A DNA stretch of 64,000 bases from positions 248,001 to 312,000 of the forward strand of contig NZ_JADOUY010000001.1 of NCBI RefSeq assembly GCF_015752285.1, in the 5' to 3' direction. The notes beneath the pieces were generated by a model that was not told where the DNA came from, did no database searches, and saw nothing but the letters and a program-made list of their open reading frames with translations. A program made the position numbers and the translations under genes. Position 1 is the first letter of the stretch. Each line of letters starts with the position of its first letter. Origin of the DNA: Mycetocola_A sp015752285. Lineage in GTDB: Bacteria > Actinomycetota > Actinomycetes > Actinomycetales > Microbacteriaceae. Of this stretch, positions 51,272 to 59,405 are shown in pieces.

Positions 51272-51370
51272 TTACTTCTTGTTGCGACGCTGGTGACGAG
51301 TCTTACGAAGCAACTTGCGGTGCTTCTTCTTCGCCATACGCTTGCGGCGCTTCTTGATTACAGAACCCAC
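51272..51370 (-). CDS. Ribosomal protein bS22 (AURKAIP1/COX24-domain peptide, 32 aa)
   Basis: This 32-residue, strongly basic peptide reads MGSVIKKRRKRMAKKKHRKL followed by LRKTRHQRRNKK. It is too short for routine gene finding, but it matches the actinobacterial AURKAIP1/COX24-domain protein, shown in mycobacterial ribosomes to be small-subunit protein bS22. GTG 51370 is the start; GAGG lies 7 bases upstream. Seventeen or so Lys/Arg residues fit an rRNA-binding role. The terminator that follows and the BldC-like gene upstream agree with the usual neighbourhood. Confidence 0.95.
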   Translation of the reverse strand: MGSVIKKRRKRMAKKKHRKLLRKTRHQRRNKK

Positions 51371-51477
51371 TAATTACCTCACAAAGTTTGGCTGTGGCCG
51401 CGGATGCCACGGCCGGCAGAAAAAAATGCCTCGGAACAGTCTAGCTGATCCCCGAGGCGCGAGCTCCCACGCCGCTG

Positions 51478-51672
51478 TCAGGCGGTGTCGGCGACGTGCG
51501 TCGAGATCACCTGGGCGACCGCGGACTCCGGTACGCGGAAGGAGCGACCGAACCGGATGGCCGGCAGATCTCCTGCGTGCACCATGCGGTACACCGTCAT
51601 CTTCGATACCCGCATCATGTCGGCAACCTCGGCGACCGTGAGAAAACGAATGTCTTCCATTCCGGCGGCCAT
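51478..51672 (-). CDS. BldC-like small helix-turn-helix DNA-binding protein
   Basis: This 64-residue protein is a lone MerR/excisionase-type winged helix-turn-helix: FLTVAEVADMMRVSKMTVYRMVHAGDLPAIRFGRSFRVPESAV. It resembles BldC of Streptomyces (68 aa). ATG 51672 is used, since AGGAG lies 5 bases upstream; a longer frame (to 51723) adds an unlikely tail. It would bind DNA directly as a small regulator. It is 107 bp upstream of bS22, on the same strand, so possibly co-transcribed. Confidence 0.9.
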   Translation of the reverse strand: MAAGMEDIRFLTVAEVADMMRVSKMTVYRMVHAGDLPAIRFGRSFRVPESAVAQVISTHVADTA

Positions 51673-51756
51673 ATCGTCTCCTGATGCGGTGTGTGGCTGG
51701 TGTTGCGGTGATCGTCCGCCCACTGTAGCCTCAGCGGCCCGACCGTGTCGAGGGAG

Positions 51757-52194
51757 TTATTTGCTGAGTTTCTTGCTGACGGCGTGCACCGCGGATGAGA
51801 CTCGGTGCGTGGTGTCCGCGACCGCATGACCGATGGCATCCGCCATCTGCCTGGCCTGTCCGGTCAGCGCGGGTTCTCCGAGCCCGACCGCTTCGGCGAT
51901 GTCGAAGTCGACACTGAGGAACGGGATGAGCCAGTCTTCGATCGTCTCGAGCGGCGTGTATTCGAGACGGTAGTAGCGGTGCTGGCCTTCTTCGCGTACG
52001 ACGACGAGTCCGGCCTCACGGAGCACCTTGAGGTGCTTCGAAACCGTCGGCTGGCTGAGGCCGAGTGCAGACACGATCTCCGAGACGCTCGTGCCGCCGT
52101 GCGAGATCGTCGAATCGCTCTCGTAGCGGTCGAGAAGGATCTGCAGAATGTCGCGCCTGGTGGCGTCGGCAATCACGTCAAAGATGTCAGCCAT
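51757..52194 (-). CDS. ArsR-family winged-helix regulator
   Basis: This 145-residue regulator has the ArsR winged helix at 5-90: VIADATRRDILQILLDR, the recognition helix LSQPTVSKHLKVLREAGLV and the wing REEGQHRYYRLE. No obvious metal-binding cysteines are present. The C-terminal 45 residues form an Ala-rich helix. It is divergent from trkH with 71 bp between, so it may regulate that operon, but this is unproven. Confidence 0.9.
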   Translation of the reverse strand: MADIFDVIADATRRDILQILLDRYESDSTISHGGTSVSEIVSALGLSQPTVSKHLKVLREAGLVVVREEGQHRYYRLEYTPLETIEDWLIPFLSVDFDIAEAVGLGEPALTGQARQMADAIGHAVADTTHRVSSAVHAVSKKLSK

Positions 52195-52265
52195 GACCCA
52201 AGGTTAGTGACTCTCAGCGCGGAGTACCATGACAACGGTCCCAACTGAGCCAGAACGGGGGAACC

Positions 52266-53708
52266 GTGGCAGGCAGCACCACAGAGGCACGACCCCACAT
52301 CCTTGTCCTCTCCGGTTTCGCGCGCGTGCGCGAGGCCATCGACGACTTCACCGGACGCTCACCGTCACGCTTCGCCATCCTCATCTTTTCGGCGCTGATC
52401 CTGCTCTTCACGCTGCTGTTCTCGCTGCCGTTCGCCTCGGCTTCCGGCACATCGACGCCGCTCGCCGATTCCTTCTTCACGGCGGTATCGGTGATCTGTG
52501 TCACTGGGCTGTCGACGGTCGACATGGCCACGCACTGGTCCGTCATCGGGCACGTGCTCGTCTACATCGGCGTTCAGATCGGTGCCGTCGGCGTCCTGAC
52601 CCTCGCCTCCATCCTCGGCATGGTGATCTCCCGCCGGCTGGGACTGCGGGCGAAGCTCATGGCCGCGAGCGACTCCAACCCGATGCGCGGCCACCGCGGA
52701 CCAGTGGCAGAAGGCCAGGCGGTGCGGCTCGGCGAGATCGGCAGCATGCTCGCAACGGTGGCGCTGAGCCTTGTTGTCATCGAACTGGCCATCGCGATCC
52801 TGCTGTTCCCCCGGATGCTCATCGACGGCATCCCGCTCGGTGACGCGATCTGGCACAGCGTCTACTACTCGGCGATGGCGTTCACAAACACCGGCTTCAC
52901 CCCGAACGCCGAAGGCCTCGGCACCTTCGCGAACGACTACTGGTTCCTCTCGACGCTGATGCTCGGCGTGTTCCTGGGTGCCCTCGGTTTTCCCGTCATC
53001 TACGCGCTCAAACGCCACCTCTTCCGAACCCGGTTCTGGTCGCTGCACGTCAAACTCACCGTGCTGACGACGCTCATCCTGCTCTTCCTCGGTGCTGGCG
53101 TGTTCGCGCTGCTCGAATTCAACAACCCCAAGACGTTCGGCGAGCTGAATTTCAGCGACACCGTCTTCCAGTCACTGTTCCTCTCGATGATGACGCGGTC
53201 GGGTGGTTTCGCATCGATCGAGATCTCCGACCTCAACGGCTCCAGCCTGCTCGTCGCTGACATGCTCATGTTCATCGGTGGCGGTTCGGCCTCCACCGGC
53301 GGTGGCATCAAGGTCACGACCCTTGCGGTCATCTTCCTCGCAGCCGCTGCAGAGGCCAAGGGCAGCCCCGACATGGAGGCGTTCGGCCGCCGGGTGCCGC
53401 CGGATGTCCTGCGCGTCGCCCTGAGCGTCGTGCTCTGGGGAGCGACGATCGTCGCTCTGTCGTGCATCCTCCTTCTGCAGATGACCAAAGCTCCACTCGA
53501 CCACGTGCTTTTCGACGTGATCTCGGCGTTCGGGACCGTCGGGCTCTCCACCGGTCTCACAGCAGATCTCGACGGCCCGGCGAAGTATGTGCTGGCCATG
53601 ACGATGTTTCTCGGTCGTGTTGGTACAGTGACACTCGCTGCGGCGGTTGCCGCGACGACGAGTTCGAAGCTCTACCGCAGACCGGAAGAAAGGCCCATCG
53701 TTGGTTGA
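52266..53708 (+). CDS. trkH: TrkH/KtrB-type potassium transporter subunit
   Basis: This 480-residue membrane protein imports K+. It shows four M1-P-M2 pore units; the filter segments are visible as VCVTGLSTV, FTNTGFTPN, TRSGGFASI and FGTVGLSTGLT, each with the conserved glycine. GTG 52266 is the start. TrkA overlaps its 3' end by 8 bp. The length fits TrkH/KtrB proteins of Gram-positives. Confidence 0.94.
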   Translation: MAGSTTEARPHILVLSGFARVREAIDDFTGRSPSRFAILIFSALILLFTLLFSLPFASASGTSTPLADSFFTAVSVICVTGLSTVDMATHWSVIGHVLVYIGVQIGAVGVLTLASILGMVISRRLGLRAKLMAASDSNPMRGHRGPVAEGQAVRLGEIGSMLATVALSLVVIELAIAILLFPRMLIDGIPLGDAIWHSVYYSAMAFTNTGFTPNAEGLGTFANDYWFLSTLMLGVFLGALGFPVIYALKRHLFRTRFWSLHVKLTVLTTLILLFLGAGVFALLEFNNPKTFGELNFSDTVFQSLFLSMMTRSGGFASIEISDLNGSSLLVADMLMFIGGGSASTGGGIKVTTLAVIFLAAAAEAKGSPDMEAFGRRVPPDVLRVALSVVLWGATIVALSCILLLQMTKAPLDHVLFDVISAFGTVGLSTGLTADLDGPAKYVLAMTMFLGRVGTVTLAAAVAATTSSKLYRRPEERPIVG

Positions 53709-54372
53709 TCGGATCAAGCACGACGCCCCAGTGCTCGTCATCGGGCTGGGCCGTTTCGGTGCGGCGTGCGCCGGCGAACTGGACCGCCTCGACCGTGAGG
53801 TGCTCGCGATCGACGAGGGTGCGGAGCTCGTACAGAAGTGGTCGGAGCGGATCACCCACACCGTGCAGGCCGACGCCCGCAACATCGAAGCCCTCAAGCA
53901 GATCGGCGCGCAGGACTTCTCCATCGCCGTCGTCGCCGTCGGCTCGTCGATCGAAGCGAGCGTTCTCATCACCGCGAACCTTGTCGACCTCAAGATTCCG
54001 CAGATCTGGGCAAAAGCCGTGTCGCAGTCACACGGCAAAATTCTCGCCAGGGTCGGCGCCAACCACGTCATCTACCCCGAGGCAGAGGCCGGGGAGCGCG
54101 TCGCCCACCTCGTGAGCGGTCGGATGCTCGACTTCATCCAGTTCGACGATGACTTCGCTCTCGTGAAGATGTACCCACCGAAGCCGATCCGCGGACTCAA
54201 CCTCACCGAGAGTGGGGTGCGGTCGAAGCACCACATCACCGTCGTCGGAGTGAAATCCCCCGGCAAGCCGTTCACCTATGCGACGGCTGAGACGGTGGTC
54301 TCCGATCACGATCTCATCATCGTGTCAGGCACGACGGCGGACATCGAGAAGTTCGCCTCGCTCGGCAGCTGA
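53701..54372 (+). CDS. trkA: TrkA/KtrA-type potassium transport regulatory subunit
   Basis: This 223-residue protein has an N-terminal RCK domain (VLVIGLGRFGAACAGELDRL, binding NAD or ATP) and a C-terminal TrkA_C domain (FALVKMYPPKPIRGLNLTES to the end). It gates TrkH. The best start is TTG 53701, overlapping the trkH stop by 8 bases, with AAAGG about 7 bases upstream. A longer frame opens in trkH but lacks family sequence. TTG is a rare start and worth noting. Confidence 0.92.
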   Translation: MVDRIKHDAPVLVIGLGRFGAACAGELDRLDREVLAIDEGAELVQKWSERITHTVQADARNIEALKQIGAQDFSIAVVAVGSSIEASVLITANLVDLKIPQIWAKAVSQSHGKILARVGANHVIYPEAEAGERVAHLVSGRMLDFIQFDDDFALVKMYPPKPIRGLNLTESGVRSKHHITVVGVKSPGKPFTYATAETVVSDHDLIIVSGTTADIEKFASLGS

Positions 54373-54380
54373 CACACCAC

Positions 54381-54443
54381 CGCGAGTTGCTGACCTTGCG
54401 GGGGTCGAACGGCCCGATAACCCCTCAAGCCTGGCAACTCGCG
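54381..54443. repeat. Intergenic palindrome, copy B
   Basis: CGCGAGTTGC (54381-54390) and GCAACTCGCG (54434-54443) are perfect 10-bp inverted ends. The centre pairs in part through GGGGT and ACCCC. Aligned to copy A (9401-9466), both share CGCGAGTTGCTG, TTGC(A/G)GGGGT and CTCAA-CC-GCA-CTCGCG in the same order at almost the same spacing. It lies between trkA and the convergent proC. Confidence 0.78.
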
Positions 54444-54456
54444 AGATGGCGTGTGA

Positions 54457-55302
54457 TCAGGCGCCCGCCGCGAGTTCCTTCGACCGCGCGAGAGCGGCAT
54501 CCGTCGCCTCGTCGAACACGCCGCTGAGCTGCGCCCTCTGCAGCACCTCGATGGCGCGTTCGGTTGTGCCCTTGGGGCTCGTGACCTGGATCCTCAGCTG
54601 TTCAGGGGTCTTATCCGACTGCGCCAGCAGCTCGGCAGCTCCACGGAACGTTCCGTTCACGAGCACAGCCGCCTGCTCGGGTGTGAAGCCCTTGGCTACG
54701 GCGGTCTTCGTCAGCTCCTCGATGAGGAGGAAGACGTAGGCGGGGCCGGAGCCCGAGATCGTACTGAGCGCGTCGAGCTGGTCCTCGGGCACCTCGACGA
54801 CGGTGCCGACGGTCTCGAACACGGCACGCGCCAGGGCGAGGTCGTCGGCGCTCGACCGGGTGCCGGCCGAGAGCCCGGTCACCCCGCGGCCGACGACAGA
54901 CGGCGTGTTGGGCATCGACCGCAGCACCGGGATGCTCGACGGGAGCAGGGATTCGAAGGTCGCCACCGTCACCCCGGCTGCGACGCTGATCACGAGCGTG
55001 CCGGGTTCGAGAGCATCGGCGATCGTCCGGAGCAGGTCGGGCACCATCGCTGGTTTCACCGCAACGAGAACGACACGCGCTCCGCGAACAGCGGTGCGGT
55101 TGGCATCCGGGTCGTCGTCGAGGGAGAGGGATGTCACTCCGTCGAGTCGCGCGAGTTCGTCGGCCTTCGCGCGGGTGCGGTTGGTGACGCGGATGCCGCC
55201 GCTCACCGTCACTCCGGGCTGGAGCAGGCCGGAGAGGATCGCAGACCCCATCGAACCGCTGCCGAGAATCGCAATACCGGGGATCGTCACGTCGTCGCTC
55301 AC
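54457..55302 (-). CDS. proC: Pyrroline-5-carboxylate reductase
   Basis: This 281-residue enzyme makes proline from P5C with NADPH. It has the N-terminal Rossmann motif IAILGSGSMGSAILSGLL, VLVAVKPAMVPDLLRTI, SVAAGVTVATFESLLP, RSMPNTPSVVGRGVTGLS and the C-terminal signature SGSGPAYVFLLIEELTKTAV with the T/S-x-x-P-x-G-T motif QVTSPKGTTERAIEVLQ. Start is GTG. It lies 17 bp upstream of the LacI-like gene in minus-strand order, though they likely have different roles. Confidence 0.95.
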   Translation of the reverse strand: MSDDVTIPGIAILGSGSMGSAILSGLLQPGVTVSGGIRVTNRTRAKADELARLDGVTSLSLDDDPDANRTAVRGARVVLVAVKPAMVPDLLRTIADALEPGTLVISVAAGVTVATFESLLPSSIPVLRSMPNTPSVVGRGVTGLSAGTRSSADDLALARAVFETVGTVVEVPEDQLDALSTISGSGPAYVFLLIEELTKTAVAKGFTPEQAAVLVNGTFRGAAELLAQSDKTPEQLRIQVTSPKGTTERAIEVLQRAQLSGVFDEATDAALARSKELAAGA

Positions 55303-55319
55303 CCTGTCAGTGTAAAGCG

Positions 55320-56195
55320 TCAGCCGATCGCGGCCTCTCGGACGGTCTGCGTCGAGGCCCGCTCGATGAGATGAGGGGACTCGCTCACCCGGCTGGCCTT
55401 TGGTGCGCCGTCGAGCACGTCGAGGAGCACCCGCGCGGTCTGCGCCCCATAGTCGATGAGGTCGTGCATGAGGGCGGAAAGCGGCGGCGTCGCGAGTTGG
55501 CAGTGCACCGAATCGTCCCAGGCCAGAATGGCGATGTCCTCTGGCACCCGGAGCTCGGCCTTGAGCACGACGTCGAGACCGGCGAGCGCCATCACATCGT
55601 TGTCGTAGATCAGGGCAGTCGGGCGGGGGTCAGCGAGAAGCAGTTCCGACGTTGCCACGGCACCGCCTGCCGCCGTGTAGTCGGCCTCGACCACGGACGT
55701 GCGGATGCCGAGTCGCTCGCCCGCCTCGCTGAAGGCGTCATCGCGCACGACCGTGTGCATGAACCCGCGTGGACCGGACACGCGGCCGATCCGACGGTGC
55801 CCGGCCGCGGCGAGGAAGTCCATCGCCTCGCGCATCGTCGACGCGTTGTCGGTCGAGATGGTTGCAAAATCCGGGGCGAGCAACGGGGATGCCATCACGA
55901 CAGCCGGCATGCCCAGCTGCCGCAGCACGTCGAGGCGCTCGTCCTCGGCGGCGAGGTCGACGACGATGACGCCGGCCACCTGGTCGGTGTCGTGCCACCG
56001 CCGCAACGTCGCCACCTCGTCTGCCAGGTCGCCGACCACTTTCAGCAGCAGGGTGATGCCGCGCTCAGCGAGCACATCCTCCGCGCCTCGGAGGAACTGC
56101 ATCCAAAACGGCTCGAGCGGAACACGGCGTCGAGGCTGGTGCAGGCAGAGCCCCACAGACGCCGGTACGACCCGCTCATCCGGTGACGAGGTCAT
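55320..56195 (-). CDS. LacI/PBP-like ligand-binding protein without a DNA-binding domain
   Basis: This 291-residue protein is a LacI-family effector domain only: VGLCLHQPRRRVPLEPFWMQ, GVIVVDLAAEDERLDVLRQL, ATISTDNASTMREAMDFLAAAGHRRIGRVSGP, and DIAILAWDDSVHCQLATPPLSALMHDLIDYG near the end. A normal LacI regulator would have a helix-turn-helix of about 55 residues before this; here the start ATG begins directly at MTSSPDERVVPASVGL and the preceding bases are the 3' end of the beta-mannosidase gene, with a 20-bp overlap. No signal peptide or lipobox is visible, so it is probably cytosolic. It may be a sugar sensor or remnant. Confidence 0.85.
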   Translation of the reverse strand: MTSSPDERVVPASVGLCLHQPRRRVPLEPFWMQFLRGAEDVLAERGITLLLKVVGDLADEVATLRRWHDTDQVAGVIVVDLAAEDERLDVLRQLGMPAVVMASPLLAPDFATISTDNASTMREAMDFLAAAGHRRIGRVSGPRGFMHTVVRDDAFSEAGERLGIRTSVVEADYTAAGGAVATSELLLADPRPTALIYDNDVMALAGLDVVLKAELRVPEDIAILAWDDSVHCQLATPPLSALMHDLIDYGAQTARVLLDVLDGAPKASRVSESPHLIERASTQTVREAAIG

Positions 56196-58617
56196 TGACT
56201 GAACATAACACCGGGAACGCCGGAAGAACCGCCCCCCGGATGTCCCCAGTAATGGTGAAGACGGCGGTCGCTCCTGCCGGAAGCGTGACGAGTCCACGAT
56301 CGACGGATGCCGCGGCATCGAGCCGGTCGGCCTGGATCACGATGTCCTTGACGAGAGACGTGGCTGTCACTGTGAGGCGCACCCCGCCAGGCACCGTCTC
56401 GGGAACCACGTCGAGCGCCTCAGCTGTCGGCAGAAGCGCGAGCTGCGGGTCTTCGACGAAATACCAGAACGCGGGCTCGGCCTCGGCGGTGGTCGCCGAG
56501 ACGAACTCGCCGGTCGCATCCCCTGCTGAGGTGACGGCGTCGTCGAGCTCGACCGTGACGATGCCGCGGGGTGCGACGTCGAGGGCGACGGACTGGCTGC
56601 CGAGTTCGGTGCCGTCCAGCGCCTGCCGACTCACGCTGACCGTGCCGGTCCACGCGACATCCGAATCGTTGTGCGCGACGAGCGCGGGCTTGCCGTCACG
56701 CGGCTGGAGGGTGAGTAGCCGGTCGGTGAACGCATGCTTGAGCGCGTGCCACAGCGGCTTGCGGTGACCGGCGTAGTCGACGGCTGCCCACGAGATGACC
56801 GGCCAGACGTCGTTGAGCTGCCACACGACGGAGCCGGTGTTGAGAGGGCTCAGCGACCGGAAGTGCTCGATGCCGAAACGAAGGGCTCGAGCCTGGTTGA
56901 GCTGGCTGGCCCAGTGCCACTCCTCGATCGACCGGGGCTGCGGCAGGTGCTCTCCGAGCCCGCGTTCGAGCTTGCGGTTGCCCTGATCGGCCTTCTGGTG
57001 CACGAGCATCTGGTTGCCGTACGGTGCGAGTGGTTCGTCGTGGACGGATGCCGTGAGCGTCGACCAGGCCGGGGGGCCCTGGAACCCGAATTCACTGGCG
57101 AAACGTGGACGGTAGTCGCCGTAGACGGTGTAGTCCCTGTCGTTCCAGACATCCCAGATGTGGGTCGTGCCGTGGCGGGGATCGTTCGGGTGGGCGTACC
57201 GCGTGTACGAGAAGGGGCTGCCGGGAGAGTACGGGGTCGTCGGGTCGAGCTCGGCCACCAATGACGGGAGCAACTCGAAGTAGTACCCCTCCCCCCAGGT
57301 CTTGTCGCCGAGTTGGCGGCGCCAGTCCCACTCGAGGTAGCCCCAGATGTTCTCGTTGCAGCCGTTCCACAGGGCGAGGCTCGGGTGGGTGGAAAGTCGG
57401 GTGATGGCCTGGCGTGCTTCCGCCTCGACCTCGCTCCTCAGCGGATCCTCCTCTGCGTAGGCGGCGCAGGCGAAGAGGAAATCCTGCCAGACCAGCACGC
57501 CGAGTTCGTCGCACGCATCGTAGAAGTCGTCGGATTCGTAAAGCCCGCCACCCCAGACCCGCAGCAGGTTCATGTTCGCGTCGACGGCATCCTGGATCCG
57601 ACCGCGATACCGTTCACGGGTCACCCGCGTGACGAAAGCGTCGTCAGGCACCCAGTTGGCGCCGCGGATGCCGATGATGCGGCCGTTCACCGTGAGGTGG
57701 AACGGCGACCCGTGTTCGTCTGGCGCCGTGTCGAGAACGACGGTGCGGAATCCGACCCGGCCAGACCATGCGGCGTCTGCGACCGAGACCTCGACGTCGT
57801 AAAGCGGCTGGCCGCCGTACCCGCGCGGCCACCAGAGTTCGACCGGTCCGGCGTCGACCGGCACAACGGCATCCGCCTGTCCCGGGGCGACCTGCACCGA
57901 TACGGAGCGGCCGGCGATCGACACGGTGAGATCGGCGGCTGCGGCGTCGTTCGCCCATTCAAGCGTGACGTGGGCGGTGAGGATGCCGTCTGTACCGGTT
58001 ACCGAGACGAGCGGTCGGACCGAAGCGATCCGCACCCCCGACCAGGATTCGATGCCGATCGATTTCCAGATACCGGAGCTCGAGACGTCGATGCCCCAGT
58101 CCCAGCCGAAGTTGGACGCGACTTTGCGGATCGCGTTGAACGGGTGGTGCATCACCGTCGGGCGTGGACCGAGCAGGGCTTCCTGTTCGCGGGCGAACTC
58201 GATCGGAGACCGGAAGTCGACGACGAGCTGGTTTTCCCCGTCGCGCAGGAGCTCCGCGACGTCGAAACGGTACCCGCGGTGCTGGTTCTGGGTGCGTCCC
58301 ACCTCGACGCCGTTGAGGGTGAGCGTAGCCGCGGTGTCAAGACCGTCCGCGACGAGGTCGTGGCGGACAGCACCGTTCGGCGTCCAGGTGAAGGTGGTGC
58401 TGTACTGCCAGTCGCAGTACCCGATCCACGCCTGGACGCCCTCGTTGGCACCGTCGAACGGGTCGGCGATCAGACCATCGGCGAGCAGGTCGAGCTGCAC
58501 TTCGCCTGGCACCGTCGCGGGAATGTCTCGCCCGGTGATGCTGTCGTCGATCGGCCCGGCCGTCGCACGGAGCACCCAGTCGGCGCCGTCGGATGTGGTG
58601 AGTGAGGTGAGGGTCAC
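56176..58617 (-). CDS. Beta-mannosidase (glycoside hydrolase family 2)
   Basis: This 813-residue intracellular enzyme removes terminal beta-mannose. It has the GH2 layout: sugar-binding N-terminal domain (VQAWIGYCDWQYSTTFTWTP), a family signature near 160-185 (HHPFNAIRKVASNFGWDWGI), and the TIM barrel with NGCNENIWG (acid/base Glu422) and FASEFGFQG (nucleophile Glu509). RVWGGGLYESDDFYDACDELGVLVWQDF is the typical beta-mannosidase core. No signal peptide. GTG start overlaps the upstream ATPase stop (GTGA), so it is made with the ABC transporter that probably delivers its substrate. Confidence 0.94.
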   Translation of the reverse strand: MTLTSLTTSDGADWVLRATAGPIDDSITGRDIPATVPGEVQLDLLADGLIADPFDGANEGVQAWIGYCDWQYSTTFTWTPNGAVRHDLVADGLDTAATLTLNGVEVGRTQNQHRGYRFDVAELLRDGENQLVVDFRSPIEFAREQEALLGPRPTVMHHPFNAIRKVASNFGWDWGIDVSSSGIWKSIGIESWSGVRIASVRPLVSVTGTDGILTAHVTLEWANDAAAADLTVSIAGRSVSVQVAPGQADAVVPVDAGPVELWWPRGYGGQPLYDVEVSVADAAWSGRVGFRTVVLDTAPDEHGSPFHLTVNGRIIGIRGANWVPDDAFVTRVTRERYRGRIQDAVDANMNLLRVWGGGLYESDDFYDACDELGVLVWQDFLFACAAYAEEDPLRSEVEAEARQAITRLSTHPSLALWNGCNENIWGYLEWDWRRQLGDKTWGEGYYFELLPSLVAELDPTTPYSPGSPFSYTRYAHPNDPRHGTTHIWDVWNDRDYTVYGDYRPRFASEFGFQGPPAWSTLTASVHDEPLAPYGNQMLVHQKADQGNRKLERGLGEHLPQPRSIEEWHWASQLNQARALRFGIEHFRSLSPLNTGSVVWQLNDVWPVISWAAVDYAGHRKPLWHALKHAFTDRLLTLQPRDGKPALVAHNDSDVAWTGTVSVSRQALDGTELGSQSVALDVAPRGIVTVELDDAVTSAGDATGEFVSATTAEAEPAFWYFVEDPQLALLPTAEALDVVPETVPGGVRLTVTATSLVKDIVIQADRLDAAASVDRGLVTLPAGATAVFTITGDIRGAVLPAFPVLCSVNDLVTG

Positions 58618-59405
58618 GCGGAGATTCTTTTCTCTGGGTTCGGTGCCGCTTCTGCGAGCAGCCTGGTGTATTCGTGCTGGGGGTTGAGGATGACATCATC
58701 TGCCGGGCCACGCTCCACGATCTCACCCGTGAACATCACCAGGATGTCGTCGGAGAAGTGACGCGCGGTGGCGAGGTCATGGGTGATGTAGAACACACCG
58801 AGATTCTCCTCCCGCTGGAGGTCGGCCAGGAGATTGAGCACTCCGAGCCGGATGGAGACGTCGAGCATCGACACGGGTTCGTCCGCGACGAGGATCTTCG
58901 GCTCGGGCGCCAGCGCCCGCGCGATCGCGATCCGCTGACGCTGGCCACCCGAGAGTTCGTGCGGCCGGCGATTCGCCATGTCAGGTTCGAGACGCACCCG
59001 CTCGAGCAGCCGGGCGACTCCGGCGTCGATCTCGTCCCTGCCTTTCGCCTTGCCGTGGAGGATCAGCGGCCGGGCCAGGTGGTGGGCGATGGTGTGGTAC
59101 GGATTCAGCGAGGCGAACGGGTCCTGGAAAACCATCTGCACGTCGCTGCGGTACTGCCGAAGTCCTGCTCCCCGCCGAACCACCGGCTTGCCGTCGAGTT
59201 CGATCACTCCGGACGTCGGCGTCTCGAGCTGCATGAGCAACTTCGCGAGGGTGGACTTGCCGCTGCCGGACTGCCCGACGAGGGCGACGGTGCGCCCTGA
59301 TTCGATCGTGAAGCTGACGTCCTTCACCGCGGTGAGTGTGCGTCCCTTCCAGCCGTCGCGCATGCGGTACTGCTTGACCAGGTTCTTCACTTCGAGAACA
59401 CTCAT
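58614..59405 (-). CDS. ABC transporter ATPase, DppF/OppF type
   Basis: This 263-residue ATPase powers an Opp/Dpp-type importer. Walker A is GQSGSGKST (about 39-47), Q-loop QMVFQDPFASLNP, signature LSGGQRQRIAIARAL, Walker B ILVADEPVSMLD, then the His switch YITHDL. The ATG overlaps the DppD-type ATPase stop by 4 bp, and its own stop overlaps the beta-mannosidase start. Together the order is binding protein, two permeases, two ATPases, hydrolase, LacI-like protein. Confidence 0.94.
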   Translation of the reverse strand: MSVLEVKNLVKQYRMRDGWKGRTLTAVKDVSFTIESGRTVALVGQSGSGKSTLAKLLMQLETPTSGVIELDGKPVVRRGAGLRQYRSDVQMVFQDPFASLNPYHTIAHHLARPLILHGKAKGRDEIDAGVARLLERVRLEPDMANRRPHELSGGQRQRIAIARALAPEPKILVADEPVSMLDVSIRLGVLNLLADLQREENLGVFYITHDLATARHFSDDILVMFTGEIVERGPADDVILNPQHEYTRLLAEAAPNPEKRISA

